Source: Salinicola halophyticus
GTDB lineage: Bacteria; Pseudomonadota; Gammaproteobacteria; Pseudomonadales; Halomonadaceae
Reading direction: 5' to 3'
Length of the DNA: 64,000 bases
NCBI RefSeq assembly: GCF_003206695.1
Contig: NZ_PZJN01000006.1
Coordinates: 117,333 to 181,332 of the forward strand
The notes under the pieces were generated by a model that was given only the letters and a program-made list of their open reading frames with translations, made no database searches and had not been told where the DNA came from. Both the position numbers and the translations under genes were made by a program. Positions 45,129 to 53,650 of this stretch are shown in pieces; position 1 is the first letter of the stretch; the number at the start of each line of letters is the position of its first letter.

Positions 45129-45161
45129 TTCTGGCTGGCTGCACTCGATGACACTGCGTTG

Positions 45162-45217
45162 GAAAATCGCTCAAGCTGCTCATTTACTCCAGTAAATTCA
45201 GCACTTTCGCGATTTTC
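45162..45217 (+). ncRNA. Long imperfect hairpin in the rho 3' UTR
   Basis: Nested inverted repeats: GGAAAATCGC/GCGATTTTCC outside (45162-45171 / 45208-45217), GCTG/CAGC in the middle, and ATTTACT-CC-AGTAAAT (45182-45197) at the tip. The segment is AT-richer than the flanking genes and lies between the rho stop and the rho terminator. Function unknown; could be a small-RNA 3' UTR element or a dispersed repeat. Confidence 0.45.
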
Positions 45218-45291
45218 CGCCTTGTCTCATCTTCGTTCGCTCAGCCAACTTTCAACGCTTCGTGAGATATTCGGGGCAAAGCAGAAAATGG

Positions 45292-45318
45292 AGGGCAGCA
45301 TGTTATGCTGCCCTTTTT
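45292..45318 (+). terminator. Intrinsic terminator after rho
   Basis: Perfect 10-bp stem AGGGCAGCAT/ATGCTGCCCT with a GTT loop, followed by TTTT. It is the cleanest intrinsic terminator in the window; ubiD starts 32 bases later. Confidence 0.92.
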
Positions 45319-45349
45319 GCGTTCTTGGACAGTGGATACGGGCAACGTC

Positions 45350-46867
45350 ATGAAATATCACGATTTGCGGGATTTCATCGCGGCGCTGGAGCAGCGTGGT
45401 GAGTTGAAGCGGGTCAGTGTCGAGGTGGACCCGTATCTGGAGATCACCGAGATCTGTGATCGCACGCTGCGCGCCGGCGGTCCCGCACTGCTGTTCGAGA
45501 ACGTCAAGGGCAGCGAGATGCCGGTGCTGGGTAACCTGTTCGGGACTCCCGAACGCGTCGCTTTGGGCATGGGGCAGGAGAGCGTCGAGGCGCTGCAGGA
45601 GGTCGGCAAGCTGCTGGCTTTCCTGAAGGAGCCGGACCCGCCCAAGGGGCTCAAGGATGCCTGGGACAAGCTGCCGATCTTCAAGCAGGTCATGAGCATG
45701 GGGCCGAAGACGGTGCGTTCGGCGCCCTGCCAGCAGGTCGTGTTCGAGGGCGAGGACGTCGACCTGGATCGCCTGCCGATTCAGCACTGCTGGCCGGGCG
45801 ATGTGGCACCGCTGGTGACCTGGGCGCTGGTCGTGACCAAGGGGCCGCACAAGACGCGCCAGAACCTGGGCATCTATCGCCAGCAGAAGCTCTCCCGGAA
45901 TCGGCTGATCATGCGCTGGTTGAGCCACCGCGGTGGCGCGCTCGATTTCCGCGAGTGGCAGCAGGCCCACCCGGGGGAGCCGTTTCCCGTGGCGGTGGCG
46001 CTGGGCGCCGATCCGGCAACGATTCTCGGGGCGGTGACGCCGGTACCGGATACGCTTTCCGAATACGCGTTCGCCGGGCTGCTGCGCGGCTCGCGCACCG
46101 AGCTGGTCAAGTGCGGTCACGCCGATCTGGAAGTGCCGGCATCGAGCGAGATCGTGCTGGAAGGCTTCATTTATCCGGATGACATGGCGCCCGAAGGGCC
46201 CTATGGCGATCACACCGGGTATTACAATGAAGTCGAGAACTTCCCCGTGTTCACCGTCGAGCGCATCACCCATCGTCGCGATCCGATCTATCATTCGACC
46301 TACACCGGTCGCCCGCCGGATGAGCCCGCCGTGCTGGGGTTGGCGCTCAATGAAGTGTTCGTGCCGATTCTGCGCAAGCAGTTTCCCGAGATCGTCGATT
46401 TCTATCTGCCGCCGGAGGGCTGTTCCTATCGGATGGCGGTCGTGACCATGAAGAAGCAGTATCCCGGTCACGCCAAGCGAGTGATGATGGGGGTCTGGAG
46501 TTTTCTACGCCAGTTCATGTACACCAAGTTCGTGATCGTGCTGGATGACGATGTCGATGCGCGCAACTGGGAAGACGTGATCTGGGCCATCACCACGCGC
46601 ATGGATCCGGCCCGCGACACGGTCTTGGTCGAGAATACGCCCATCGACTATCTTGATTTTGCCTCGCCGACCGCGGGGTTGGGCTCCAAGATGGGTCTGG
46701 ATGCCACCAACAAGTGGCCGGGCGAGACCACTCGCGAGTGGGGCGAGCCCATCGTCATGGACCCGGCAGTCAAGTCGCGCGTCGATGAGCGGTGGGAGAG
46801 CTACGGTATCGATATCGCGGCGCCGTCGGCGCGAACGGGAACCTCGAGCAAAGATGGGGCGGCATGA
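45350..46867 (+). CDS. ubiD: 4-hydroxy-3-polyprenylbenzoate decarboxylase
   Basis: 505 residues (E. coli 497). Prenylated-FMN-dependent decarboxylase of ubiquinone synthesis. Conserved: [50 protein letters not shown] and the catalytic Glu region [26 protein letters not shown]. The ATG at 45350 is the family start; a longer frame upstream runs into the terminator. Overlaps the next gene by 4 bases (ATGA). Confidence 0.96.
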   Translation: MKYHDLRDFIAALEQRGELKRVSVEVDPYLEITEICDRTLRAGGPALLFENVKGSEMPVLGNLFGTPERVALGMGQESVEALQEVGKLLAFLKEPDPPKGLKDAWDKLPIFKQVMSMGPKTVRSAPCQQVVFEGEDVDLDRLPIQHCWPGDVAPLVTWALVVTKGPHKTRQNLGIYRQQKLSRNRLIMRWLSHRGGALDFREWQQAHPGEPFPVAVALGADPATILGAVTPVPDTLSEYAFAGLLRGSRTELVKCGHADLEVPASSEIVLEGFIYPDDMAPEGPYGDHTGYYNEVENFPVFTVERITHRRDPIYHSTYTGRPPDEPAVLGLALNEVFVPILRKQFPEIVDFYLPPEGCSYRMAVVTMKKQYPGHAKRVMMGVWSFLRQFMYTKFVIVLDDDVDARNWEDVIWAITTRMDPARDTVLVENTPIDYLDFASPTAGLGSKMGLDATNKWPGETTREWGEPIVMDPAVKSRVDERWESYGIDIAAPSARTGTSSKDGAA

Positions 46868-47781
46868 CGGCAAGTAGTGAAGTGGACATGACGATCAGGA
46901 CATTGACCTGCCAGGTGGAAACGGTCGAAGACCTGACCCCCGATGTATTTCGGGTCGTACTCGAGGGGCGGGTCGAGGCGATCAGCCATGCGCCGGGCCA
47001 ATATCTGGAACTAGAGTTGCATGAAGGCACCTGGGTGCCTTTTTCGATTGCCTGCGCCGACAATGGTGAGGGTCAGTTGGAACTGCATATCCAGCACTGG
47101 CCGGAGCGCACTCACTCGGCGAGACTGCGTGAGCTGCTGACCCATCGCAATCGATTGTCGGTGCGGCTGCCCAGTGGCGACTGTTTTCTGCCGGCGGGAG
47201 GCGTGCAGCCGTTGTTGCTGATCGCGGCCGGCACCGGCTTTGCCCAGCTCAAGGCGATCGTCGAAGCGGCATTGGCCGAGAACCCCGAGAGAGACATCTC
47301 GATCTGGTGGGCAGTGCGCGAGCGGCGCGACCTGTATGCCGAGTCCCTGGCGCGGCAATGGGCTCGGACGTATTCGCACGTCCATTTTCATGCGGTGGTT
47401 GAGGCGGCGGAGACCGAGTTCGAAGCGCTGCCGGGCATTCACTGGCATCGCGGGCGTATTGACGAGGCGCTGGCGGCAGCGTTCGAGACACTCACGGGCC
47501 TCGAGATCTACATCGCCGGTTCACCGGGCATGGTCTATGCCTGCGTCGACACCCTGGCGCCATTGGGTCTCGCGGAACATCAGGTGCATTCGGACGTCTT
47601 CAGCTATGCCCCACGGGTGCCCTTTCTGCCGCTGCCCGAGGGGGACCCGGCCCAGGCGCCACTGACGCCGGGCGAGGCGCACGCGACATCGGAACAGGGC
47701 GCAGCATCGAACAAGGGCACAGCATCGAACAAGGGCGCGGCATCGAAGAAGGGTGAAGCATTCAGGAAGAGAGAGCCATGA
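46864..47781 (+). CDS. fre: NAD(P)H-flavin reductase (Fre type) with repeat tail
   Basis: 305 residues from an ATG overlapping the ubiD stop; the ATG at 46888 is an alternative. FNR-like fold: flavin-binding barrel ([19 protein letters not shown]) and NAD domain with [17 protein letters not shown] and the closing YICVDTLAP-type helix. Supplies reduced FMN, plausibly for the UbiX/UbiD pathway next door. No ferredoxin Cys cluster. The last about 36 residues are four copies of a six-residue unit ([24 protein letters not shown]), an expansion not expected for Fre (E. coli 233 aa). The stop overlaps the folM start. Confidence 0.88.
   Translation: MTASSEVDMTIRTLTCQVETVEDLTPDVFRVVLEGRVEAISHAPGQYLELELHEGTWVPFSIACADNGEGQLELHIQHWPERTHSARLRELLTHRNRLSVRLPSGDCFLPAGGVQPLLLIAAGTGFAQLKAIVEAALAENPERDISIWWAVRERRDLYAESLARQWARTYSHVHFHAVVEAAETEFEALPGIHWHRGRIDEALAAAFETLTGLEIYIAGSPGMVYACVDTLAPLGLAEHQVHSDVFSYAPRVPFLPLPEGDPAQAPLTPGEAHATSEQGAASNKGTASNKGAASKKGEAFRKREP
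47689..47760 (+). repeat. 18-nt in-frame tandem repeat, four copies, at the end of fre
   Basis: Four 18-base units with core TCGAACAAGGGCGCAGCA encode the SxxGxA hexapeptides of the Fre C terminus, ending 17 bases before the folM ATG. Confidence 0.92.
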
Positions 47782-48476
47782 GCCAGTCCCCGATCCTGAT
47801 TACCGGTGGCGCTCAGCGTTTGGGGCGTCACTGTGCCGAGCGCCTGCTCGACGACGGTCACCCGGTCATCGTCACCTATCGCCGCGAGCGCGATACGCTG
47901 GAGGCGTTACGCCAGCGAGGGGCTGTGACGCTGGCGGCGGATTTCGCCAGCGAAGCGGGTATACACGATTTTATCGCCCGGCTGCGCGAGACTACCGCCA
48001 GCCTGCGCGCCATCATTCACAATGCGAGTGAGTGGCTGTCGGATCCCGAGCCGGCGGCGGCGGGGGAGACGCTGGAGCGACTGTTTCGGGTCCACATGCA
48101 GGCGCCGTATCTGATCAACCTGCACGCCAGAGATCTGCTGGAAGCGTGTCAGGAGCCTCAGTGCGACATCGTGCATATCACCGACAGCATCGTTCGGCAT
48201 GGGGCGGCGCGTGGTGCGGCGGGACAGGCGGCGTATGCTGCCACCAAGGCGGGGCTCGAGAGTCTGACCCGGTCGTTTGCGGTACAGTTTGCGCCCCGAA
48301 TTCAGGTCAATGCGATAGCGCCGGGCCTGGTCATGCTCAATGGCGATGAAGGCATCGACAGCGATCAGCGGGTACCGGGGCCAGGGGTCGTTTATCAGAC
48401 GCTGCGCTATCTCCTCGACAACGATTTCGTCACCGGCACCACCGTCGCGGTGGATGGCGGCCGCCACCTCGGCTGA
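47778..48476 (+). CDS. folM: Dihydromonapterin reductase FolM (short-chain dehydrogenase)
   Basis: 232 residues. SDR fold: TGGAQRLGRHCAERL NADPH loop, catalytic YAATK, and a C-terminal VTGTTVAVDGGRHL. The QRLG and IVHITDSIVRHGAARG segments mark the FolM group, which reduces dihydromonapterin to tetrahydromonapterin (and weakly dihydrofolate). The ATG overlaps the fre stop (ATGA). Tetrahydromonapterin is a cofactor of phenylalanine hydroxylase in related genera; no folE or folX is next to it here. Confidence 0.88.
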   Translation: MSQSPILITGGAQRLGRHCAERLLDDGHPVIVTYRRERDTLEALRQRGAVTLAADFASEAGIHDFIARLRETTASLRAIIHNASEWLSDPEPAAAGETLERLFRVHMQAPYLINLHARDLLEACQEPQCDIVHITDSIVRHGAARGAAGQAAYAATKAGLESLTRSFAVQFAPRIQVNAIAPGLVMLNGDEGIDSDQRVPGPGVVYQTLRYLLDNDFVTGTTVAVDGGRHLG

Positions 48477-48555
48477 CGAGCGCGTCTCGCTGCGTCGAGA
48501 TCGCGGCGGCCGTCCCGTCCCTTCACCAGACGGCCAAGGCGACCGTGCCGCTCCG

Positions 48556-49263
48556 CTACAGCGACACGGTGTTGCTGCGGATCTGAATCAGCTTGCCTTC
48601 GTCGATCACCGGCCCTGACGGCTTGCCGCCCGGCGCCCCGGCGCTGGGCTCCATGCTGACGGCGAAATCGGCGGTTTTCATCAAGCCCAGCATCTTGGTG
48701 GGCAGCTGCATGGTCGCTTCGCCCTGACTCGGCAGCATGCCCAGCGAAACCGGCGTGCCATTTTCCATCATCCACAGCTCGCCACCCTTGCCTTCGGGCA
48801 TCGGATCCGGCGATACCGCCTGCACCATCATCTTGCCGTCGAAGGTGGCGTTGAGAATCCACGCCGTCTGGCCGCTGGGCTGATTGATCACGAACACGTA
48901 CTCGCCCGGCATCATGCCCGACTCCTTCGGCGCCAATGTCAGTAAGGCCAGCGCCAGCGCCGCGGCAGTCGCGAGACCGCTGAATGCGCGCCAGAACCCG
49001 AGCCGTTGCAGCAGGCCGGTCTTGAGTCCCAGCCGCGTGGCGATACCGGACCACAGCTGCGAAGGTGGTTTGACGGGCTCCAGCTGCTGGTTGAGCAGCT
49101 GCAAGTGCTCGCGCCACGCATCCACGCTGTGCTGTAGCCCCGGGCTGACCGCCAGCAGCGCTTCGAATTCGGCGCGCTGGTCGCGATCCAGCGTGCCGAG
49201 AACGTATTCTCCGGCTGCCATCTCGCGCTCGTCGGGATCGTTCAAGCCAAACGTGTCATGCAT
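48556..49263 (-). CDS. RskA-type anti-sigma factor
   Basis: 235 residues. N-terminal anti-sigma domain (about 15-80, EREMAAGEYVLGTLDRDQRAEFEALL), one transmembrane helix (about 100-120, LATAAALALALLTLAP) and a periplasmic RskA C-terminal domain (GQTAWILNATFDGKMMVQ...GGELWMM). Binds its cognate ECF sigma factor until released, usually by regulated proteolysis. The start at 49263 overlaps the sigma gene by 22 bases and carries GAGAGGTTGAAGGA upstream; longer upstream frame rejected. Confidence 0.9.
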   Translation of the reverse strand: MHDTFGLNDPDEREMAAGEYVLGTLDRDQRAEFEALLAVSPGLQHSVDAWREHLQLLNQQLEPVKPPSQLWSGIATRLGLKTGLLQRLGFWRAFSGLATAAALALALLTLAPKESGMMPGEYVFVINQPSGQTAWILNATFDGKMMVQAVSPDPMPEGKGGELWMMENGTPVSLGMLPSQGEATMQLPTKMLGLMKTADFAVSMEPSAGAPGGKPSGPVIDEGKLIQIRSNTVSL

Positions 49264-49796
49264 TCCTTCAACCTCTCGAGGCCTCTCCGGACCCAGCTCT
49301 TGACGGTTCCCAGCGGTTTGGTCAGATGTGACGCCAGATCGTGGTGGGTCAGTCCTTCGAAAAACGCCAGTTCCAGCGCCTGCCGCTGTTGCGTGGTCAA
49401 TTCGGTCAGGCACTGCTGCAGGGTTTCTGCCTGCTGATTGATATCGCTCTCGCTCTCGACGTCGGAGTCGCCCGGCAAGGTATCGATGATGGCGTCGCCG
49501 TCCGCCTCCTGCGGGCGCTGGCGTCTGAGCCAGTCGATTCCGATATTACGCGTGAGCGTCGATAGCCAGGTCATCGGTCGCGCCCGCGAGGCGTCATACT
49601 GCCCCGCCACCTGCCAGACACGCAGATAGACCAGTTGCAGACAGTCCTGGGCGGCGGCTTCCTGACGTACGATACGCAGCAGCTGCGCGTATAGATGCGG
49701 ACTGGTCGCGCGATAGAGTTTCTCGAAAGCAAGACCATCGCCGCGGGCGCTGGCGTGGAGATTGTCGATCAGCACTTCATGAGGCGGGTAGGCCAT
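49242..49796 (-). CDS. ECF RNA polymerase sigma factor (SigK/RskA-linked type)
   Basis: 184 residues with sigma region 2 (about 18-85: AFEKLYRATSPHLYAQLLRIV, AAQDCLQLVYLRVW, MTWLSTLTRNIGIDWLRR) and region 4 (about 125-180: ALELAFFEGLTHHDLASHLTKPLGTVKSWVRRGLERLKE). Pairs with the overlapping anti-sigma gene. AAGGAA lies just before the ATG at 49796. The regulon and signal are not deducible; autoregulation from the shared divergent spacer with the aromatic operon is possible but not shown. Confidence 0.92.
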   Translation of the reverse strand: MAYPPHEVLIDNLHASARGDGLAFEKLYRATSPHLYAQLLRIVRQEAAAQDCLQLVYLRVWQVAGQYDASRARPMTWLSTLTRNIGIDWLRRQRPQEADGDAIIDTLPGDSDVESESDINQQAETLQQCLTELTTQQRQALELAFFEGLTHHDLASHLTKPLGTVKSWVRRGLERLKECMTRLA

Positions 49797-49900
49797 GGAG
49801 TTCCTTGAAAGGCTTTCTTTTTCTTGTCCACCAGTCTCGCCAACGGGGTCGAACAAGTAAAGCCTGGATGGCGTTGGGATAGCCCGTCGCTTCAAAAGAC

Positions 49901-49928
49901 TTGTCAAAACGCGTCGGAACGTTAGGAT
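49901..49928 (+). promoter_or_regulatory. Candidate promoter of the DAHP synthase leader transcript
   Basis: TTGTCA (49901-49906), 16-base spacer, TAGGAT (49923-49928). Start would be near 49935, giving a leader that contains the 41-codon peptide. TTGTCAA reads TTGACAA on the other strand, so a divergent -35 for the sigma gene may overlap. Confidence 0.5.
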
Positions 49929-49969
49929 AGAGCCACGACTTACTTGAAGACTCTCTGCGAGAGAAAGTC

Positions 49970-50095
49970 ATGACCGAACGCCACGACTCACGTTTCATCG
50001 ACACCGCCCAGGCTTGCGGCGGTGCGATGGCGTTCGCGTTCTCTGGTTATGGCTATTGGTTTAGGACTGGCGTGCCCGCCGGTTGGTCACACTGA
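49970..50095 (+). CDS. Aromatic-rich leader peptide upstream of DAHP synthase
   Basis: 41-residue ORF beginning MTERHDSRFIDTAQAC and ending GVPAGWSH. It carries aromatic residues F9, F22, F24, Y27, Y29, W30, F31 and W39, with the cluster FAFSGYGYWF at 22-31. The next codon is AGG (rare Arg). This composition, the position between promoter and DAHP synthase, and the hairpins that follow are the hallmarks of a ribosome-mediated attenuator leader sensing aromatic amino acids. Codons 33-36 contain GGCGTGCC (50069-50076), fully complementary to GGCACGCC after the stop. Too short for most gene finders. Confidence 0.72.
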   Translation: MTERHDSRFIDTAQACGGAMAFAFSGYGYWFRTGVPAGWSH

Positions 50096-50175
50096 CCTGA
50101 ACCTGCGAGGCACGCCCGGAACCGGGCTGCCTCCTCGCAACAAGAACCCCCGGATGGCTGCCCACCCGGGGGTTC
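50069..50175 (+). promoter_or_regulatory. Attenuator-like hairpins before DAHP synthase
   Basis: Stem 1:2 GGCGTGCC (50069-50076) with GGCACGCC (50109-50116). Overlapping stem 2:3 GCGAGGCACGCCCGG with CCGGGCTGCCTCCTCGC (50105-50138). Then a 10-bp stem GAACCCCCGG/CCGGGGGTTC (50144-50175), likely terminator, but with only a broken T-run (CTCGCGTTT). 1:2 and 2:3 are exclusive as in classic attenuators; how 2:3 would prevent the last stem is not obvious by eye. Confidence 0.55.
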
Positions 50176-50223
50176 TCGCGTTTCGGGTCTGATTCTTGAA
50201 CTCTATTTTGGAATGAGATCGTT

Positions 50224-51300
50224 ATGGACGCTGCCACATCAGAACTGAAACCGGCCCCATCGACACCGGAGACATCTCCCATCGTCAGCTCGCGAGAGTT
50301 GCCGACGGCCGCCGAGCTGCGCCGACGCCTGCCGCTGAGTGCGGCGCTGGAAGCGCGGATCGGCGCGCAACGTCGCGCCATACAGGCGATTCTGGACGGT
50401 GAAGACGATCGCCTGTTGGTGGTGACCGGGCCCTGCTCGGTGCATGATCCCGTCGCGGCGCTGGAGTATGCCGAACGGCTGGCGGCGCTCAATGCGGTGG
50501 TCGGGGACCGGCTGTTGCTGGTGATGCGAGTCTACGTCGAGAAGCCACGCACGACCGTGGGCTGGAAGGGCATGGCCTACGACCCCCACCTCGACGGCAG
50601 TGACGACATGGCCGCGGGGCTGGCCATGGCACGACACCTGATGCGCGACATCGCCGAGCTGGGCCTGCCGGTGGCCACCGAGCTACTGCAGCCGATGGCC
50701 GGCGCCTATTTCGAGGATCTGCTGAGCTGGGTGGCGATTGGCGCGCGTACCACGGAATCGCAGATTCATCGCGAGCTGGCCAGCGGGCTGGCGGCGGCGG
50801 TCGGCTTCAAGAACGGGACCCAGGGCAATGTCGATGTCGCCATTGCCGCGATGCAGTCTGCCGCGCACCCGCATCGCCATTTCGGTGTCACCGCGGCCGG
50901 CAGTCCGGCGATGATCGAGACGTCGGGCAACCCCGCCACCCACCTGGTGCTGCGCGGCGGCCACGACGGCCCCAATCACGATGCCGCCAGCGTGGCTGCC
51001 AGCCGTCGCGCCATGGAGCAGGCCGGGCTCAAAGCCAATGTGATGGTGGACTGCAGCCACGCCAACTCGCGCAAGGATCATCGACGGCAGACGGAAGTGC
51101 TGTTCGATGTGCTGGAACAGCGGCTGGCGGGGGATCGGAGCCTGATCGGCGTGATGCTCGAAAGCCATCTGTTCGAAGGCAAGCAGGCGCTCAATCCATC
51201 GACGCTACGCTACGGCGTCTCGATCACCGATGCCTGCCTGGGCTGGGAAGCGACCGACAATCTGCTGACACGAGTGGCGGAGCGACTTCGCCAGGCCTGA
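50224..51300 (+). CDS. 3-deoxy-7-phosphoheptulonate (DAHP) synthase, class I AroF/G/H type
   Basis: 358 residues (E. coli AroG 350). First step of the shikimate pathway from PEP and erythrose 4-phosphate. Conserved: GPCSVHDP (69-76), RVYVEKPRTTVGWKG (102-116), AIGARTTESQIHRELASGL, GFKNGT, LRGG and metal-site VDCSHANS, EGKQ. The N-terminal extension forms the allosteric site; which aromatic amino acid inhibits it cannot be decided by eye. Preceded by the leader peptide attenuator, so feedback probably acts on both enzyme and transcript. Confidence 0.95.
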   Translation: MDAATSELKPAPSTPETSPIVSSRELPTAAELRRRLPLSAALEARIGAQRRAIQAILDGEDDRLLVVTGPCSVHDPVAALEYAERLAALNAVVGDRLLLVMRVYVEKPRTTVGWKGMAYDPHLDGSDDMAAGLAMARHLMRDIAELGLPVATELLQPMAGAYFEDLLSWVAIGARTTESQIHRELASGLAAAVGFKNGTQGNVDVAIAAMQSAAHPHRHFGVTAAGSPAMIETSGNPATHLVLRGGHDGPNHDAASVAASRRAMEQAGLKANVMVDCSHANSRKDHRRQTEVLFDVLEQRLAGDRSLIGVMLESHLFEGKQALNPSTLRYGVSITDACLGWEATDNLLTRVAERLRQA

Positions 51301-51401
51301 TCCGGTGGCTCTTGCAGCGTTACGTCATCGACATCATCCCGTCATATCTTCGGCTTAGCCTCGTCACGACGATCCATCCGTGATGAGTGAGAGGATATGA
51401 C

Positions 51402-53531
51402 ATGAGTCGGGAAGTCGAAGATCATCGCATTCACAACGAAAGTCATAACACGCCATTCGCAGACATTGTCGAGCGCCACCTTTCGCGCCGTCAGATCCTG
51501 CAGGGTGGCCTAGGAGTGGCAGCCGTTTCCATGATGGGGGGATTCGGCCTGGGCGGTAGCCTGCGTGCCTGGGCTCAGGACAAGTCGCCGTTGGCGCTAG
51601 GGTTCGAGTCCGTCCGCGGTTCCCGTACCGATGCCATCGTGGTCCCCGCCGGCTATCGCGCCCAGGTGCTGATTCCATGGGGAACGCCGCTCAATGGCAA
51701 TGCGACCGAGTGGCAAAAGAGTCTCGCCATGACGCCGCAGCAGCAGGCGAACAGCGTGGGTATGCACCACGATGGCATGCACGCTTTTCCGCTGGATTCG
51801 AAGACCGGCTCGCGCCGCTTCCTGCTCGCGCTCAATAACGAATACATCGATCAGGATGCGCTATGGGCACCGCAAGGTGGCCCGACCCGGCCTGACGGCG
51901 TTCGACCGGCCGATGAAGTGCGCACCGAGATCAACGCCCACGGCGTCACCATCGTCGAGATCCAGCGCCAGGATGACGGCGGCTGGGCGCACGTGGTCGA
52001 TTCCCCCTACAACCGCCGAATCACCACCGCCACACCGATGCCTCTGTCCGGGCCGGTGGCGGGCAGCGACTATGTCAGGACACGCTACTCCGCCGACGGG
52101 ACTCGAACGCGCGGCACCAACAACAACTGCGCCAACGGCTATACCCCCTGGGGCACCTATCTGACCTGCGAGGAGAACTGGCCGGAAGTGTTCGTCAACA
52201 CCGGCGAGCGTTTCAGCGACGACGCCCGGCTGGGGCTGCCGACCGACCGCGGACGCTATGGCTGGGAGACGGCGGCCGGCGACGGCGAGCAGGACGACGA
52301 ATTTGCGCGATTCGACATCACGCCCGGCTCGGGGGAGGCGACCGAAGACTACCGCAACGAGGCGCGGACCTTCGGCTACGTGGTCGAGATCGATCCCTAT
52401 ACCCAGGCCACGGCGATGAAACGCACGGCGTTGGGGCGTTTTCGCCACGAGGGCTGCTGGCCGGGGCCGGTGCGCGCCGGAGAGCCGCTGACGTTCTACA
52501 CCGGTCATGACTCGCGCAACGAGTACATCTACAAGTTCGTCAGCGCCGCCAAGTGGGACCCCGCCGATGGTCCCGAGCCGGGCAGCGAGACGGATCGTCT
52601 GACGATTGGCAGCAAGTACCTCGACGAGGGCACGCTCTATGTGGCGCGCTTCGACGAGGATGGGCGGGGCGAGTGGCTGGCGCTGACGCCAGATGCCCTG
52701 ACACCTTCAGGGCGCACACTGGCCGCGGCATTGGGGCTGGAGGCGGACGACGCTGCCGGGATCATCATTCATACTTGCGACGCCGCCGATCTGATGGGGG
52801 CGACACCGATGGATCGACCGGAGTGGTCGAGTGTCGATCCCGTGTCCGGCGAGGTCTATTTCACGCTGACCAACAACTCGAAACGCACCGCGGACGGCAC
52901 CGAGCCCACTTTCACCAACGACGGCGAGGCGCTCGAGGCCTCAGGGGTGGGTTATGCGACGGCGCCGACCAACGCTGCCAACCCGCGGGCCAGCAACGAG
53001 AGCGGCCATATCATTCGCTGGCGCGAGCAGCCGGACAACCGCTTTGCCTGGGAGATATTCCTGTTCGGCAGCGATGCTGATGCCCAGACGAATCGGTCCG
53101 GCCTGACACAAAGTAATCAGTTCGCGAGCCCCGATGGCCTATGGTACGACGAGCGTGGCGACGGCCAGGGCATCCTGTGGTTCCAGACCGACAACAGCGA
53201 CAACGCGGTCGCCGAATACACCAACGATCAGCTGCTGGCGGTCGTGCCAGGAGCGCTGGCTATCGGTGATGGATCGGGCTCGGTCCTCGATGCGGGCAAC
53301 CAGAACCAGCTCAAGCGTTTTGCCGTGGGTCCGAATGGCTGCGAGGTGACAGGCATCTTCGCCACGCCGGACCGCACCGCGTTGTTCATCAACATCCAGC
53401 ATCCCGGCAACTGGCCGGCAGATGGCGACGCGCTGAGTCAGGATGCGACGAAGATTGCCGACGGCAAGGTCCGCCCGCGCGCGGCGACGGTGGCGATCTG
53501 GAAAGAGGATGGCGGCCAGGTCGGGGTCTGA
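51402..53531 (+). CDS. PhoX family (DUF839) alkaline phosphatase, Tat-exported
   Basis: 709 residues. Twin-arginine signal (S-R29-R30-QILQGG followed by a hydrophobic stretch) and AWA-Q cleavage region; then the PhoX/DUF839 beta-propeller: VPAGYRAQVLIPWGTPL, GMHHDGMHAFPL, CANGYTPWGTYLTCEENWPEVF and HEGCWPG (metal-binding and catalytic region), and GPNGCEVTGIFATPDRTALFINIQHPGNW. PhoX enzymes are Ca/Fe-dependent monoesterases exported folded by Tat. A Tat operon lies 4 kb downstream. GAGAGGA precedes the ATG. Confidence 0.9.
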   Translation: MSREVEDHRIHNESHNTPFADIVERHLSRRQILQGGLGVAAVSMMGGFGLGGSLRAWAQDKSPLALGFESVRGSRTDAIVVPAGYRAQVLIPWGTPLNGNATEWQKSLAMTPQQQANSVGMHHDGMHAFPLDSKTGSRRFLLALNNEYIDQDALWAPQGGPTRPDGVRPADEVRTEINAHGVTIVEIQRQDDGGWAHVVDSPYNRRITTATPMPLSGPVAGSDYVRTRYSADGTRTRGTNNNCANGYTPWGTYLTCEENWPEVFVNTGERFSDDARLGLPTDRGRYGWETAAGDGEQDDEFARFDITPGSGEATEDYRNEARTFGYVVEIDPYTQATAMKRTALGRFRHEGCWPGPVRAGEPLTFYTGHDSRNEYIYKFVSAAKWDPADGPEPGSETDRLTIGSKYLDEGTLYVARFDEDGRGEWLALTPDALTPSGRTLAAALGLEADDAAGIIIHTCDAADLMGATPMDRPEWSSVDPVSGEVYFTLTNNSKRTADGTEPTFTNDGEALEASGVGYATAPTNAANPRASNESGHIIRWREQPDNRFAWEIFLFGSDADAQTNRSGLTQSNQFASPDGLWYDERGDGQGILWFQTDNSDNAVAEYTNDQLLAVVPGALAIGDGSGSVLDAGNQNQLKRFAVGPNGCEVTGIFATPDRTALFINIQHPGNWPADGDALSQDATKIADGKVRPRAATVAIWKEDGGQVGV

Positions 53532-53559
53532 GTCGGGCTGGCCCGCAAGCGACAGCCAA

Positions 53560-53593
53560 GAGAAGGCCGGAGGCGCTAGCCTCCGGCCTTCTC
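53560..53593. terminator. Bidirectional hairpin between phoX-like gene and ppk
   Basis: Perfect 15-bp stem GAGAAGGCCGGAGGC/GCCTCCGGCCTTCTC with loop GCTA, between two convergent genes. Lacks long T-runs but very stable; likely ends transcription from both sides. Confidence 0.7.
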
Positions 53594-53650
53594 ATGTCGG
53601 TTGAACACTACCCGCCAACCACCACTACCGGTCGATGACCGGGGATGCGC

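Noticed and set aside
49902-49907. Clear promoter for the ECF sigma gene
   Set aside because: TTGACA is present on the minus strand, but the best -10 (TATCCC) is poor and spaced at 20 bases; not listed as a separate promoter.
51322-51345. Pho box upstream of the PhoX-type gene
   Set aside because: ACGTCAT and CCGTCAT resemble the half-site CTGTCAT but are 17 bases apart, not the 11-base phase expected for PhoB sites.
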